A stretch of 64,000 nucleotides of DNA, taken from Streptomyces sp. NBC_00691 (GTDB lineage: Bacteria; Actinomycetota; Actinomycetes; Streptomycetales; Streptomycetaceae). Shown in pieces: positions 46,913 through 55,744 of this stretch. The translations under genes and the position numbers were made by a program. The first letter of the stretch is position 1, and each line of letters begins with the position of its first letter. The stretch is from positions 372,001 through 436,000 of the forward strand of contig NZ_CP109007.1 of the NCBI RefSeq assembly GCF_036226665.1. Reading direction: 5' to 3'. The notes beneath the pieces are model-generated. The model was not told the DNA's origin and made no database searches. It worked only from the letters and a program-made list of their open reading frames with translations.

Positions 46913-47889
46913 CCACCAACGCACCGCCCCTCCTCCGCGTACGGGACCTCACGATCACGTTCCCCGGCCGCCGCAGGGGCTCGGCACCGATCCGGGCCGT
47001 CGACGGCATCGGCTTCGACGTCGCCGCGGGCGAGACCCTGGGCCTCGTCGGCGAGTCCGGCTGCGGAAAGTCGACGACGGGCCGCACGATCGTGCGGCTC
47101 CTGGAACCCACCGCCGGTTCCGTCTCCTACGAGGGGAGGGACATCAGCCATCTGTCGCAGCGGGCGCTCAGACCGCTGCGCCGCGACCTCCAGATGGTCT
47201 TCCAGGACCCGCACTCCTCCCTCAACCCCCGGCAGACCGTGGCCCGGATCATCGCCGACCCGCTGCTCGTCCAGGGCGGCACGGCGGCCGGCGCGCGCAA
47301 GCGCGCCGTGGAGCTGATGGAACTGGTCGGCCTCATCCCGGAGCACATCGACCGCTACCCTCACGAGTTCTCCGGCGGGCAGGCCCAGCGCATCGGGATC
47401 GCCCGTGCCCTGGCCACCGGCCCGCGGCTCGTGGTGGCCGACGAGCCGGTCTCCGCCCTCGACGTCTCCGTCCAGGCGCAGATCGTCAATCTGATGGAAC
47501 GTCTCCAGCGCGAACTCGGGCTCGCCTACCTGTTCATCGCACACGACCTCTCGGTCGTGAAGCGGGTCTGCGACCGGGTGGCCGTGATGTACCTGGGCCG
47601 GATCGTGGAGATCGGCACCAAGGAAAGGGTGTACTCCGCACCGGCCCACCCCTATACACGGGCACTGCTGTCCGCCGTTCCGCTGCCGGACCCGGCGGCC
47701 GAGCGGAGCCGGGAACGGATCACCCTGCTCGGCGACCCGCCGAGTCCGGCCGCGCCGCCGCCGGGCTGCACCTTCCACCCGCGCTGTCCCAAGGCGCGGG
47801 AGATCTGCGGGACCGAGGCACCGCCGCTGCGGATCCTCGTTCCCGGCGAGGCGCGCGAGGTCGCCTGTCACTTCCCCGAGGGCGCCTGA
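46909..47889 (+). CDS. ABC transporter ATPase, DppF type
   Basis: The 326-residue ATPase has Walker [13 protein letters not shown]-loop [12 protein letters not shown], signature [16 protein letters not shown] and Walker [15 protein letters not shown], and the oligopeptide C-terminal Cys motif [15 protein letters not shown]. It overlaps its partner ATPase by ATGA. It closes the five-gene importer operon, followed by a strong hairpin. Confidence 0.92.
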   Translation: MTTNAPPLLRVRDLTITFPGRRRGSAPIRAVDGIGFDVAAGETLGLVGESGCGKSTTGRTIVRLLEPTAGSVSYEGRDISHLSQRALRPLRRDLQMVFQDPHSSLNPRQTVARIIADPLLVQGGTAAGARKRAVELMELVGLIPEHIDRYPHEFSGGQAQRIGIARALATGPRLVVADEPVSALDVSVQAQIVNLMERLQRELGLAYLFIAHDLSVVKRVCDRVAVMYLGRIVEIGTKERVYSAPAHPYTRALLSAVPLPDPAAERSRERITLLGDPPSPAAPPPGCTFHPRCPKAREICGTEAPPLRILVPGEAREVACHFPEGA

Positions 47890-47896
47890 GCGCGTC

Positions 47897-47934
47897 GGTG
47901 CCCCGGTCCCGCGTGCGCGCGGGACCGGGGCACC
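47897..47934. terminator. Bidirectional hairpin terminator between converging operons
   Basis: GGTGCCCCGGTCCCGCG pairs perfectly with its complement across a TGCG loop. It lies 8 bases after the DppF stop and 8 bases from the cyclodeaminase-like stop, so it can serve both strands. Confidence 0.9.
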
Positions 47935-47941
47935 GGTGTGT

Positions 47942-48877
47942 TCAGGACGAACGGGCCGCCCGGTATAGGGCGGTGGCGACGGCGAGGTCCTCCCAGGCCA
48001 TGCCCACGCTCTTGAAGAAGCGCGGCCGTCCGGCCGAGGGCCGCCCGCGGCCGGTCACCAGGTCGGCGAGGTCGCCCCTGATGTGGTCCGCCGCGATCGC
48101 CCCCTCGGAGAGCGGGAAGAGCAGGTCTCCCGCCTCCCGCAGGGCCGCGGTCCGCGCCTCGACGTAGACCTCGGACCGGGCCACGAGCGCGGTGTCGGTC
48201 TCGCGGGCGGCCGGCTCGTGCGAGCCGACGGCGACCACGGTGGCGCCCGCCGCGACCAGGGTCCCGTCGAAGAGCGGCTCCCGGGCCGTGGTGCAGCAGA
48301 CCACGAGGTCGGCCTCGGCCACGTCATCGGGAGTGCCCGTGCGGGCGAGGACGCCGAGGGTCCGCGCGTACCCGGCGAGCGTCCGTCCGCCGACCGGCTC
48401 GCGTGCCACGACGACGGCCTCGGCGACCTCGCGGACGGCGAGGACGGCCTCCAGATGGCCGTACGCCTGGGGGCCCGCCCCGAAGAGGACGAGACGCAGG
48501 GGCCGGTCGGCCGGTGTGAGGGAGCGGACGGCGAGGGCGGAGACGGCCGGCGTACGCAGTTCGGTGAGAGCCGCTCCGTCGAGGAGGGCGAGCGGCCGGA
48601 GGTCGGCGCCGTCGAGCAGGAGGTAGGAGCCGGTGATGCGGGGCAGCCCGCGCGCCGGGTTGCCGGGGGCGACTCCGGCGACCTTGACGCCGGCGAAGGA
48701 GCCGAAGGCGGCGGGCATCAGGAGGAGTTCGCCGGCGGGGACGGGCACGGCCGTCCGGGGAGGTCCGGCGTCGGGGTCGAGTCCGGCCCGCAGGACGTCC
48801 GCGAGGACGTCGGTGACCGCCGCGGGACCCAGGAGCCGGGCCATCGTGGGTGCGTCGAGGAAGAGGGGCGGGTTCAC
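47942..48877 (-). CDS. Ornithine cyclodeaminase/mu-crystallin family, probable pyrroline-2-carboxylate reductase
   Basis: The 311-residue protein has the OCD pattern: SYLLLDGADLRPLALLDGAALTELRTPAVSALAVR in parts, the nucleotide motif VLFGAGPQAYGHLEAVLAV, ADLVVCCTTAREPLFDG and VVAVGSHEPAARETD. In 3-hydroxyproline pathways such proteins reduce delta-1-pyrroline-2-carboxylate to proline. The GTG at 48877 overlaps the racemase-like stop by GTGA, which supports that role. Lysine/ornithine cyclisation is less likely here. Confidence 0.82.
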   Translation of the reverse strand: MNPPLFLDAPTMARLLGPAAVTDVLADVLRAGLDPDAGPPRTAVPVPAGELLLMPAAFGSFAGVKVAGVAPGNPARGLPRITGSYLLLDGADLRPLALLDGAALTELRTPAVSALAVRSLTPADRPLRLVLFGAGPQAYGHLEAVLAVREVAEAVVVAREPVGGRTLAGYARTLGVLARTGTPDDVAEADLVVCCTTAREPLFDGTLVAAGATVVAVGSHEPAARETDTALVARSEVYVEARTAALREAGDLLFPLSEGAIAADHIRGDLADLVTGRGRPSAGRPRFFKSVGMAWEDLAVATALYRAARSS

Positions 48878-49860
48878 AGGAGGAACCCCGTTCCCAGGCC
48901 GTCGTCCGGGTCCAGGACGAAGGCGTGGGTGCCGGTGCGGTGGGTGGTTCCGCCGACCTCGGTGATCCCCGCCCCGAGGAGGCGGCCGGTGAAGAGGGTG
49001 CCGACGACGGACTCGTGCCGCAGGGTGTCCCCGACGGCGAGGCATCCGTCGTCGCCGAGCAGGACGAGGCGTGCGGAGGTGCCCGAGCCGCAGGGTGAGC
49101 GGTCGATCTGCCCGTCGGCGAAGACGGTGACGTTGCGCTGGTGGAGCCCTTCGGGGGTGTCGGGGAGCTGCTCGTACAGGATGACGCCGTACACGTCGTG
49201 ACCGGGGAGCGCGGCACGGATCTCCCGCCCGGCGTGGACGAGTTCGGGCAGGGCGGGCACGGAGACGTCGAGGCCGAGGTCGCGCGCCGCGACGGAGACG
49301 TAGAGGGCACCGGAGTCGGCGAGGTCGGCGTCGACGGTGCCGAGCGTGGTGGTCACCTTGATGCCACGGGCGACGACGCGGGTCGGGACGTTGCGGAAGG
49401 TGACGCCGGTGGTGCGGCCCGCGGCGCGGTGCACGGCGGCGGTGACACGGCCGGAGGGCACGTCGATCCGTACGGAGACGTCGCCGTCGTCGGGGGCCGG
49501 GACGCGCCCCGTGTCGACGGCCCAGGCGCCGAGGGCCATCGTGCCGTGGCCGCAGGCGGTGGAGTAGCCGTCCTTGTGCCAGAACAGGACGCCGAAGTGG
49601 GCGCCGTCGTCGTCGGGAGGCACGATGAAGCCGCCGTACATGCCCGCGTGCCCGCGCGGCTCACGGGACAGGAGGCGGCGCAGGTCGTCGAGGGGTCCGG
49701 GGCGCGGGTCCGTGCCCGATCCGCCGGTCGTGAGGGCCGTGGCCCGGCGCTCGGCGACGGTGTCGCCGGGGATCGGGGGCAGGTCCTCGTCGACGATCCG
49801 GAAGGGTTCGCCTGCGGTGTGGTAGTCGGTGGTGCGGACCGTGTGCGGGGTGGTGCTCAC
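48874..49860 (-). CDS. Proline racemase family enzyme, possibly acting on 3-hydroxyproline
   Basis: The 328-residue protein has the N-terminus RTTDYHTAGEPFRIV, then EPRGHAGMYGGFI and GYSTACGHGTMALGAWAV, patterns seen in trans-3-hydroxyproline dehydratases (L3HYPDH clade). However, the second site reads DRSPCGSGTSAR with Cys where known dehydratases often have Thr. With both cysteines it could be an epimerase, or a dehydratase variant. Coupling to the OCD-type reductase favours the 3-hydroxyproline route. GGAGG precedes the GTG at 49860. Confidence 0.82.
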   Translation of the reverse strand: MSTTPHTVRTTDYHTAGEPFRIVDEDLPPIPGDTVAERRATALTTGGSGTDPRPGPLDDLRRLLSREPRGHAGMYGGFIVPPDDDGAHFGVLFWHKDGYSTACGHGTMALGAWAVDTGRVPAPDDGDVSVRIDVPSGRVTAAVHRAAGRTTGVTFRNVPTRVVARGIKVTTTLGTVDADLADSGALYVSVAARDLGLDVSVPALPELVHAGREIRAALPGHDVYGVILYEQLPDTPEGLHQRNVTVFADGQIDRSPCGSGTSARLVLLGDDGCLAVGDTLRHESVVGTLFTGRLLGAGITEVGGTTHRTGTHAFVLDPDDGLGTGFLL

Positions 49861-49929
49861 GAAGTACGGCCTCCGGGAGGGGATTTCGGGACGTGCGCCG
49901 GACGGTTCCCTGTCGGGTCGGCGCGCGCC

Positions 49930-49961
49930 GGGCCGGTCCCTCCGCGGGGAGGGACCGGCCC
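49930..49961 (-). terminator. Hairpin terminator of the collagenase gene
   Basis: GGGCCGGTCCCTCC and GGAGGGACCGGCCC (14-base arms) enclose GCGG, 13 bases after the collagenase stop. It separates the gene from the racemase-like gene on the same strand. Confidence 0.85.
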
Positions 49962-49974
49962 GGCCGGGGTGGGA

Positions 49975-52335
49975 TCAGCTACGGAGGGGGCCTTCACAGC
50001 TGAAGCTCGACGTGCCGGCGACCCTGGTGGACCAGATGTCGATCGGCCCGAAGGAGCAGTTCATGTCGGCCAGGTTGTTGGAGGCGGCGCCCGCGCGGTC
50101 GAGGATGAAGTAGTCGACCGTCTCGGACATGTCCTTGAAGTTCTGGTCCGCGCTGCCCCAGTTGGACAGATTGGCGGTGATCCGGCCGGTGCAGACGAAC
50201 CGGCGCTTGCCCGGCTCGCCCTTCTCGACGCAGTCGGGGGTGTTGTAGGTGGCGGTGGCGAAGGTCGACTTCACCGCGTCCAGGGCCGCGTCGCGCAGCT
50301 GGGCGTCGGGCGTGAACGTGGTGTTGGGGACGTAGAGCCTGTCGACGTCGGCGATCTGGGTGTCGAGGAAGCGGTTGTAGCCGCTCTGCAGGCCCGCGTC
50401 GCCGCCGAGGCGGACCCGCCAGGCGTCGTACGCGGCCACGTCGTTGTTCCGCAGGTGGGTGTACATCTCGCGGAGCAGGGAGGGCCGCTCGTTCCAGAGG
50501 AACTCGAAGAAGGTTCCCGCGTAGTTGTAGAAGCGGAAGCCGTCGCCGTCGTAGGTGGCGTTGAGGATCTGCCGGAGGTTCATCCGGGGGCCGCCGCCCG
50601 CCGTGTCGTTGATGATGCCGCGGACCAGGGACTTGCGGACCTTGATGCCGTCGCTGCGGGTGGCGCCGTCGAAGAACTCGGCGGTGCCCTCGTCCATGAA
50701 GGTGGTGCGGTCGCCCTGGTACCAGGGGCCCTCGCCGAAGAAGCCGGGGACCGCGTAGCGGCCGTTGAGGTAGTGGGTGTACTCGTGGCGGAAGAGCTCT
50801 TCGAGCGTCAGCGAGGAGTCCTGCGGGACGCGGCGCTGGTAGGTGTAGAAGGTGGCGCCGCGCTCGATGTAGATGCCGCCGTTGTTGGTGTCCATCCCGG
50901 TGAGGATGGGGTGGTAGTTCTCGTAGTCGGCCCGGGAGCCGTACAGGACGATGGTGAGGGTGGTGTTGGGGTCGCCCGCGAGCGGCTGCTCGGTGCCGAC
51001 CACCCGGTGGAACTGCGCCTTGACCTGCTTGCTCGCGTAGTAGAGCTGGTCGACGGTGGCCCGGTCGAGCCCCGTGCGGACCTTGATCCCGCCGTTGTCG
51101 TAGGTGTAGGTGTACGGGAAGATCTGCGCCTCGATGTCCGCCTTGCAGACGCCGTACGGCTTGCAGGCGTCGAAGTAGTTGAGCCACGAGACGATCTTGG
51201 CCCACTGCTGGCTGCCGCGGCCGAACGTGGTGACCACCTGGCCGAGCAGTCCGCCGAGGTCGGCGGTGACGGCTGTCCGCAGGCTGGGGATCTCACCGAA
51301 GCGGCCGTACTCGCCGAGGGCGTCGCGGGCCACCCAGTCGTTGGCGGTGCCCTTCAGGTGGCTGTAGCCCGCGAAGGCCTTGAAGAGGGCGCGGTACGCC
51401 GGATCGGCGGCGGCCGCGGCCTGGAAGGCGGCGTCCTGGTTGCCCGGGTAGACGCCCAGGTAGTTGACGGAGAGCGCGGCGAGCGCGGCACCCGCCCAGG
51501 ACGGGTCGAGGTGCGTGGCGGTGTGCGAGGGGTCCATGGTGGCGAGGACCCGCTTGATCAGGCCGAGCTGGTGCTGCCGGAGTCCGGGGGCGCTGGCCGC
51601 GTAGAGGGCCTCGCGCAGGGTGACGGCGTTGGCCTTGGTGACGTCGAACGTGCGGGCCGCGTTGCCGAAGTCGGCGACGGCCTGGCGGACGGCGTTCACG
51701 GTGGGCGCGTCGGTGGTGTCGATCTCGTCGCGTGCGTAGTCGTGGTACGCGACGGCGTGCAGGTAGGTGAACATCTCCTCCAGATGGGAGGAGTTGCGGC
51801 CGTCGTGGGCGGCGGCCAGGGCGGATATCCGGCGGGCGACGGCCTGGACGTGGGCGTCGGACATGACGGGGGTGAGCCGGGCGTCCCAGGTCCAGATGAG
51901 TCCGCGCAGACAGTCGTCGGCGAGGACCGCGGGGTCGGCGAGGAAGTCGGCGAACTGCTCGGGGCCGAGCCCGGTGACGCCGTCGAGCGTGCAGGGAACG
52001 CCGGCGGCGGTCGTCGTGGTGCCGACGGCGAAGGTACGCGCGGCGACGGCGGTTGCCGGGGCCCGGCCGGGGACGCGCCCGGTGGCGAGGCTGCCGGGAG
52101 CGGGCGCGGGCCCGAAGGTCTGGCTTGGAGCGGTGGCGAGGCGCTCCACCTCGTCGAACGGGTTGGTTCCGTGCCCGGCCCGGGGGGCCGGAGCGCCGGT
52201 CGACGCTGCGGGGACAGCGGTGGCGCGGGCGTCCGTGTCGGCCGCGAAGACCCCGGTCTGGCCCGAGGAGGCCAGGAGGGTCACCGCGACGGCGGAGGTC
52301 AGCAGGGACGAACGCACACGTCTGTGGATGGACAA
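49975..52335 (-). CDS. Secreted microbial collagenase (peptidase family M9)
   Basis: The 786-residue protein has a signal peptide (LLTSAVAVTLLASSGQTGVFA, cut near residue 31), a long helical activator region, and a zinc peptidase domain with His517-Glu518-x-x-His521 (HEYTHYLNGRY) and Glu549 in MDEGTAEFF. The 32-residue step from the first His to that Glu is the same as in clostridial ColG (H523 to E555). IERGATFYTYQR and GPWYQGDRTTF are also M9-like. TTG 52335 has GGAG six bases before it. It would cut collagen outside the cell; its promoter shares the hydroxyproline box. Confidence 0.9.
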   Translation of the reverse strand: MSIHRRVRSSLLTSAVAVTLLASSGQTGVFAADTDARATAVPAASTGAPAPRAGHGTNPFDEVERLATAPSQTFGPAPAPGSLATGRVPGRAPATAVAARTFAVGTTTTAAGVPCTLDGVTGLGPEQFADFLADPAVLADDCLRGLIWTWDARLTPVMSDAHVQAVARRISALAAAHDGRNSSHLEEMFTYLHAVAYHDYARDEIDTTDAPTVNAVRQAVADFGNAARTFDVTKANAVTLREALYAASAPGLRQHQLGLIKRVLATMDPSHTATHLDPSWAGAALAALSVNYLGVYPGNQDAAFQAAAAADPAYRALFKAFAGYSHLKGTANDWVARDALGEYGRFGEIPSLRTAVTADLGGLLGQVVTTFGRGSQQWAKIVSWLNYFDACKPYGVCKADIEAQIFPYTYTYDNGGIKVRTGLDRATVDQLYYASKQVKAQFHRVVGTEQPLAGDPNTTLTIVLYGSRADYENYHPILTGMDTNNGGIYIERGATFYTYQRRVPQDSSLTLEELFRHEYTHYLNGRYAVPGFFGEGPWYQGDRTTFMDEGTAEFFDGATRSDGIKVRKSLVRGIINDTAGGGPRMNLRQILNATYDGDGFRFYNYAGTFFEFLWNERPSLLREMYTHLRNNDVAAYDAWRVRLGGDAGLQSGYNRFLDTQIADVDRLYVPNTTFTPDAQLRDAALDAVKSTFATATYNTPDCVEKGEPGKRRFVCTGRITANLSNWGSADQNFKDMSETVDYFILDRAGAASNNLADMNCSFGPIDIWSTRVAGTSSFSCEGPLRS

Positions 52336-52432
52336 CAGAACTCCATGAGTGGTGGGGGAACGTCAATGGATGAGACGAGAACTGTTGTGGTGCGCACGGT
52401 GTTTGACGAAGATTCATCGAACCGTGTGCGGT

Positions 52433-52463
52433 GTAACATAGTAATGTGAAATTGCACTGACAA
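52433..52463 (-). promoter_or_regulatory. Promoter/operator box of the collagenase gene
   Basis: On the minus strand, TTGTCA (52458-52463), 17 bases with AATTTCACATT, and TATGTT (52435-52440) form a promoter about 100 bases upstream of the TTG start. It differs from the ABC-operon box at 42111-42141 at only one of 31 positions. The identity extends through the spacer, which promoters alone do not require. Confidence 0.82.
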
Positions 52464-52470
52464 CCCCTGG

Positions 52471-52755
52471 GTGGCCACGAGTTGCCCGAGGTTCCCCCGG
52501 AGCCCCACCCACCAGAGGACCGGGGGCTCGCCCCTGGAGTACCTCGGGACGGAGTGGCACCTCACCGACCGACGCCGAGAGCCCGCGCCGGAGGGCGCCG
52601 GGCCGACGGCGTCATCGCTCCGCCGCGGGCGGTCAGCCCGCGCCGTCCTCCGGGGCGCCTTGCTCGACCTCCTCGCCACCGACGACGAACAGCGACTCAC
52701 CGCGGCCGTCGAGCACCCACTCGCCCCGCTGCACGACGACTCCGAAGACGGCTGA
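52471..52755 (+). CDS. Doubtful small protein, 94 residues
   Basis: A GTG-started frame has G/C third positions and a helical, acidic C-terminal half (LLDLLATDDEQRLTAAVEHPLAPLHDDSEDG in parts). The N-terminal half is low-complexity and no ribosome site is seen. If real, a shorter start is likely. No family is recognised. Confidence 0.25.
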   Translation: MATSCPRFPRSPTHQRTGGSPLEYLGTEWHLTDRRREPAPEGAGPTASSLRRGRSARAVLRGALLDLLATDDEQRLTAAVEHPLAPLHDDSEDG

Positions 52756-52939
52756 CGGCGGTCCCCTCCCCGCCGGCCCCGCTCGGAGTGTTGCCGCGGT
52801 GTGGCGGCGTCATGGCGGTTTCGTGGCAGCGGAGTCCGTCTGCGCGTACGCGCGGCGGCGCGCCTCTAGCATCCGGTGAACGGCCCCGCCGCTGCGTGTG
52901 CGGGGCCGCACACCGGTCGCCGCCAAGGGCAGGTTCTCG

Positions 52940-53500
52940 ATGAGCACATCCCCCACCCACACCCGTACGCTCACCGTCGGCGAAGCGGAGGCTCGGCTGC
53001 CCGCGTTGTACGTGGTCGACGTCCGCGCCCCGGGCGAGTTCGCCTCCGGTCGACTGCCCGGAGCCGTCAGCATCCCCCTGGACCGCGTCGAGGAACGGGT
53101 GTCCGATCTGCGGGACGCCGCCGCGAACGGTCCGCTCCTCTTGGTGTGTGCCTCCGGTGCCCGCTCCGAGAAGGCCGTCGCGGCCCTCGCCTCCCACGGG
53201 GTCGTCGCGGCGAGTCTCACCGGTGGCACCCGGGGCTGGGTCTCGGCCGGGCATCCGCTCGAATACCCGCCGGGTCCCGTGCGGAAGGTCTGGGGGATGG
53301 AGCGTCAGGTGCGCTTCGCCGCAGGGTCCCTGGTCCTGCTGGGTCTGGCTCTCGGGCTTCTCGTCCATCCCGCGTTCCAGGCGCTCTCGGCGGCGGTCGC
53401 CGGGGGCCTGGTGTTCTCGGCGCTCACCGACACCTGCGGTATGGCGGTGGTCCTGGGCCGGCTCCCCTTCAACCGGCGCGGCTCGGTACCGCACAGCTGA
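52940..53500 (+). CDS. Rhodanese-like protein with C-terminal membrane hairpin (YgaP type)
   Basis: The 186-residue protein has a rhodanese domain (YVVDVRAPGEFASGRLPGAVSIPL, active-site Cys70 in VCASGARS) followed by two membrane helices (AAGSLVLLGLALGLLVHPAF, ALSAAVAGGLVFSALTD) and a DTCGMAVVLGRLPFNR end of DUF2892 type. It probably transfers sulfane sulfur at the membrane. ATG 52940 follows AAGGGCAGG. It is a single gene. Confidence 0.88.
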   Translation: MSTSPTHTRTLTVGEAEARLPALYVVDVRAPGEFASGRLPGAVSIPLDRVEERVSDLRDAAANGPLLLVCASGARSEKAVAALASHGVVAASLTGGTRGWVSAGHPLEYPPGPVRKVWGMERQVRFAAGSLVLLGLALGLLVHPAFQALSAAVAGGLVFSALTDTCGMAVVLGRLPFNRRGSVPHS

Positions 53501-53908
53501 CGCGTGCCGCCGCTCCCCGCGCGGTCACCGCGGTGCCGCGGGTCCGGCGGGGCGGGGTCACGCCTCTCGGGGCCGAACCGGCCGAACAGCACGGTGAGGC
53601 CGACGGCCGTCAGGGTCCCCGCGACGACGCCGCTGCCCAGGATCGTGCGCGCTTACGTCGACGTCCTGGAGCCCTGAGGGGACGAGCCCCCGGCGCGACC
53701 GGGCCCGTGCCCGCGGCCTTCTCGCTCCTTCCCGCTCACCCCGTTCCTTCCCCGGACGCTCCCGCCCCCTCCCGGACCTGCGTGCGGGACGGAGGCCGAG
53801 GGTGCACGCTGGGGAGCGTGGCCTGCCCCACCCGGCCGCCCCACGCCGTCGAAGGCCCGTGCCGTCCGGGGCCCGCGCCGTCGTGGCGACGAAAGGAGCA
53901 CCGCCGCC
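53501..53908. other. Gene-poor stretch of 408 bases
   Basis: No intact gene was found. The minus strand holds a short remnant at about 53560-53652 that resembles the end of a nucleobase permease. The last part carries the upstream region and ribosome site (AAAGGAG) of the histidine phosphatase. Confidence 0.5.
53560..53652 (-). pseudogene. Possible C-terminal remnant of an NCS2 (xanthine/uracil-type) permease
   Basis: A minus-strand frame just after a TAA reads RTILGSGVVAGTLTAVGLTV and then LFGRFGPE, like the last membrane helix of NCS2 permeases. It has no start and no upstream domain, so it looks like a gene relic. The match is short and could be chance. Confidence 0.25.
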
Positions 53909-54520
53909 ATGGGTGACCTCATCCTGATCCGTCACGGCGAGACGCGGTGGAGCGTCGCCGGGCGGCACACCGGCCGCACCGATCTGCCGCTCACACCGGA
54001 CGGCGAGGCGGAGGCACGCACGCTCGCCCCGTTCTTCGAGGGCCGCTCCCCCTCCTTCGTGCTCACCAGCCCCTTGCGGCGGGCCCGGCACACCGCGGAA
54101 CTCGCCGGGCTGCGGGATGCGGTGAGCGACGAGGACCTGTGCGAGTGGGACTACGGCGGGTACGAGGGCCTGACCACGGCCCGGATCCGCGAGACCCGGC
54201 CCGGCTGGTCGCTGTGGGAGGACGGCGTGCCGCCGCACGAAGACGGCCGGCCGGGCGAGTCCGCCGTCGACGTGGGGCGCCGCGCCGACCGGGTGCTGGC
54301 GCGCGTCACGCCACTCCTCGCCGCCTCGCAGGAGGACGGTGTGGTGGTCGCGCACGCGCATCTGCTGCGCGTCCTCACCGCCCGCTACCTCGGGCTGCCG
54401 CCGTCCGAGGGGCGGCTGTTCCTCCTGACGACGGCGACGCTCTGCAGGCTGTCCACGGAGCACGGACTGCCGGTGGTCGCCGGCTGGAACCAGCGCCCGC
54501 TCCCCCGAGTCCCCGCGTGA
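53909..54520 (+). CDS. Histidine phosphatase family protein (phosphoglycerate mutase-like)
   Basis: The 203-residue protein has the catalytic LILIRHGETRWS (His9), LTSPLRRARHTAEL, EWDYGGYEGLTTARIRE and the second His in VVVAHAHLLRVL. AAAGGAG lies upstream of the ATG. Its stop overlaps a possible GTG of the TDT transporter. The substrate is unknown; sugar or nucleoside phosphates are usual. Confidence 0.88.
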   Translation: MGDLILIRHGETRWSVAGRHTGRTDLPLTPDGEAEARTLAPFFEGRSPSFVLTSPLRRARHTAELAGLRDAVSDEDLCEWDYGGYEGLTTARIRETRPGWSLWEDGVPPHEDGRPGESAVDVGRRADRVLARVTPLLAASQEDGVVVAHAHLLRVLTARYLGLPPSEGRLFLLTTATLCRLSTEHGLPVVAGWNQRPLPRVPA

Positions 54521-54537
54521 AACGGGGACAGCACGTC

Positions 54538-55482
54538 ATGAACCGGTACGCCGGGCACTGGGCGGCGTGGCCGCCGGTATTCGGTGCCGCGGTCATGGCC
54601 ACCGGCATCCTGTCGGTCGGTCTGAGCCTGACCGGCTTCGAGGTGGTCTCCGTCGTCACGTTGTGGCTGGCCACCACGCTGTGGCTGCTGCTGGCGGTCG
54701 GCTTCACGGCCCTGCTCGTGCGGGACCGGCGCCGCTGGGAGGCGAGCGCCGACACCCCGCCGGCACTCACCGCGGTGGCTGCCACGACGGTGCTCGGCGT
54801 CCGGTTCGAGATCCTCGGTCTCACTCCGGTGGCCGTGGCACTCCTGGTGGTCGCCGCACTGGTGTGGCCCGTGATGCTGATCGCCGTGCTCCGCCACCTG
54901 CCCCGGCGAGCGCCGGGCGCGGTGTTCCTGATCTGCGTGGCCACCCAAGGGCTCGCGGTGTTGTGTGCCGTCCTCGCGCCGGAGGCCGGTGACCGGCTCG
55001 CGCAGGTGGCTCTCGGCCTCTTCCTCCTGGGACTCGCCCTCTACGTCGACGCCCTGGCCCGTTTCGACGTCCGCCAGGTGGTGACGGGCGCGGGCGACCA
55101 CTGGATCGCGGGCGGGGCCCTGGCGATCTCGGCGCTCGCCGGAGCGAAGCTCATCGCCTCGGGCGTCTGGTCGGGAGGCGCGGCCACGACGCTGCGCACG
55201 ACCACGCTTGTCCTGACGGCGCTCGATCTGGCCTGGTACGCGGTCCTGCTGTGCGCCGAGTTCGCCCGCCCGCGCCTCGGCTACGACGTCCGTCGGTGGG
55301 CGACGGTCTTCCCGCTCGGGATGACGGCGGTGGCCTCCCTGTCGGTCGCGGCCGCCACCGGAGTCGGATGGCTGGAAGGCCTGGGCCGGGCGCTGCTGTG
55401 GATCGCCGTCGCCGTATGGCTTCCCACCGCCTACGGCTTCGCCCGTTCACTCACCACCACGGCCGCACGGCCACACGCCTGA
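54538..55482 (+). CDS. TDT/TehA-SLAC1 family transporter
   Basis: The 314-residue protein has about ten membrane helices starting WPPVFGAAVMATGILSVGLSLTG in part, and LIASGVWSGGA. The end FPLGMTAVASLSVAAATG is typical of tellurite-resistance/dicarboxylate transporters. An alternative GTG at 54517 overlaps the phosphatase stop (GTGA); ATG 54538 has GGGGAC upstream. Anion or sulfite export is possible. Confidence 0.78.
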   Translation: MNRYAGHWAAWPPVFGAAVMATGILSVGLSLTGFEVVSVVTLWLATTLWLLLAVGFTALLVRDRRRWEASADTPPALTAVAATTVLGVRFEILGLTPVAVALLVVAALVWPVMLIAVLRHLPRRAPGAVFLICVATQGLAVLCAVLAPEAGDRLAQVALGLFLLGLALYVDALARFDVRQVVTGAGDHWIAGGALAISALAGAKLIASGVWSGGAATTLRTTTLVLTALDLAWYAVLLCAEFARPRLGYDVRRWATVFPLGMTAVASLSVAAATGVGWLEGLGRALLWIAVAVWLPTAYGFARSLTTTAARPHA

Positions 55483-55744
55483 GAACGACCCCATGACGCC
55501 CCGGCGGGTGCGCTCGGGCCGGGCCCTGACGGACCGCCCGGCCGTGCGCTCTCCCGGTGCCGCCCAGGGCCCTCCCGCCCCGTCCAGCCGTGGTGAGGCG
55601 TCGGACGGAGGATGGGTGCACACTGGTCATCTGTACGGACTGCCGGCCCACCCCATCCGCTCGATCCGGGCGTCGGGGACGTGGCGACTCCTGGAGCACC
55701 GGGGAGCTCCAGGCCGATCCACCCGGGCGGCGGGAGGAGGACAC

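Larger units (their letters stand above)
52336..52939. other. Collagenase promoter region and weakly coding stretch
   Basis: About 100 bases of untranslated leader precede the collagenase start, then the promoter/operator box at 52433-52463. The rest holds one doubtful small frame (52471-52755) and the rhodanese promoter region, with no other clear structure. Confidence 0.6.

Noticed and set aside
49141..52449. 1102-codon + strand frame
   Set aside because: It is antisense to the collagenase and racemase-like genes, with G/V/E-rich composition typical of shadows.
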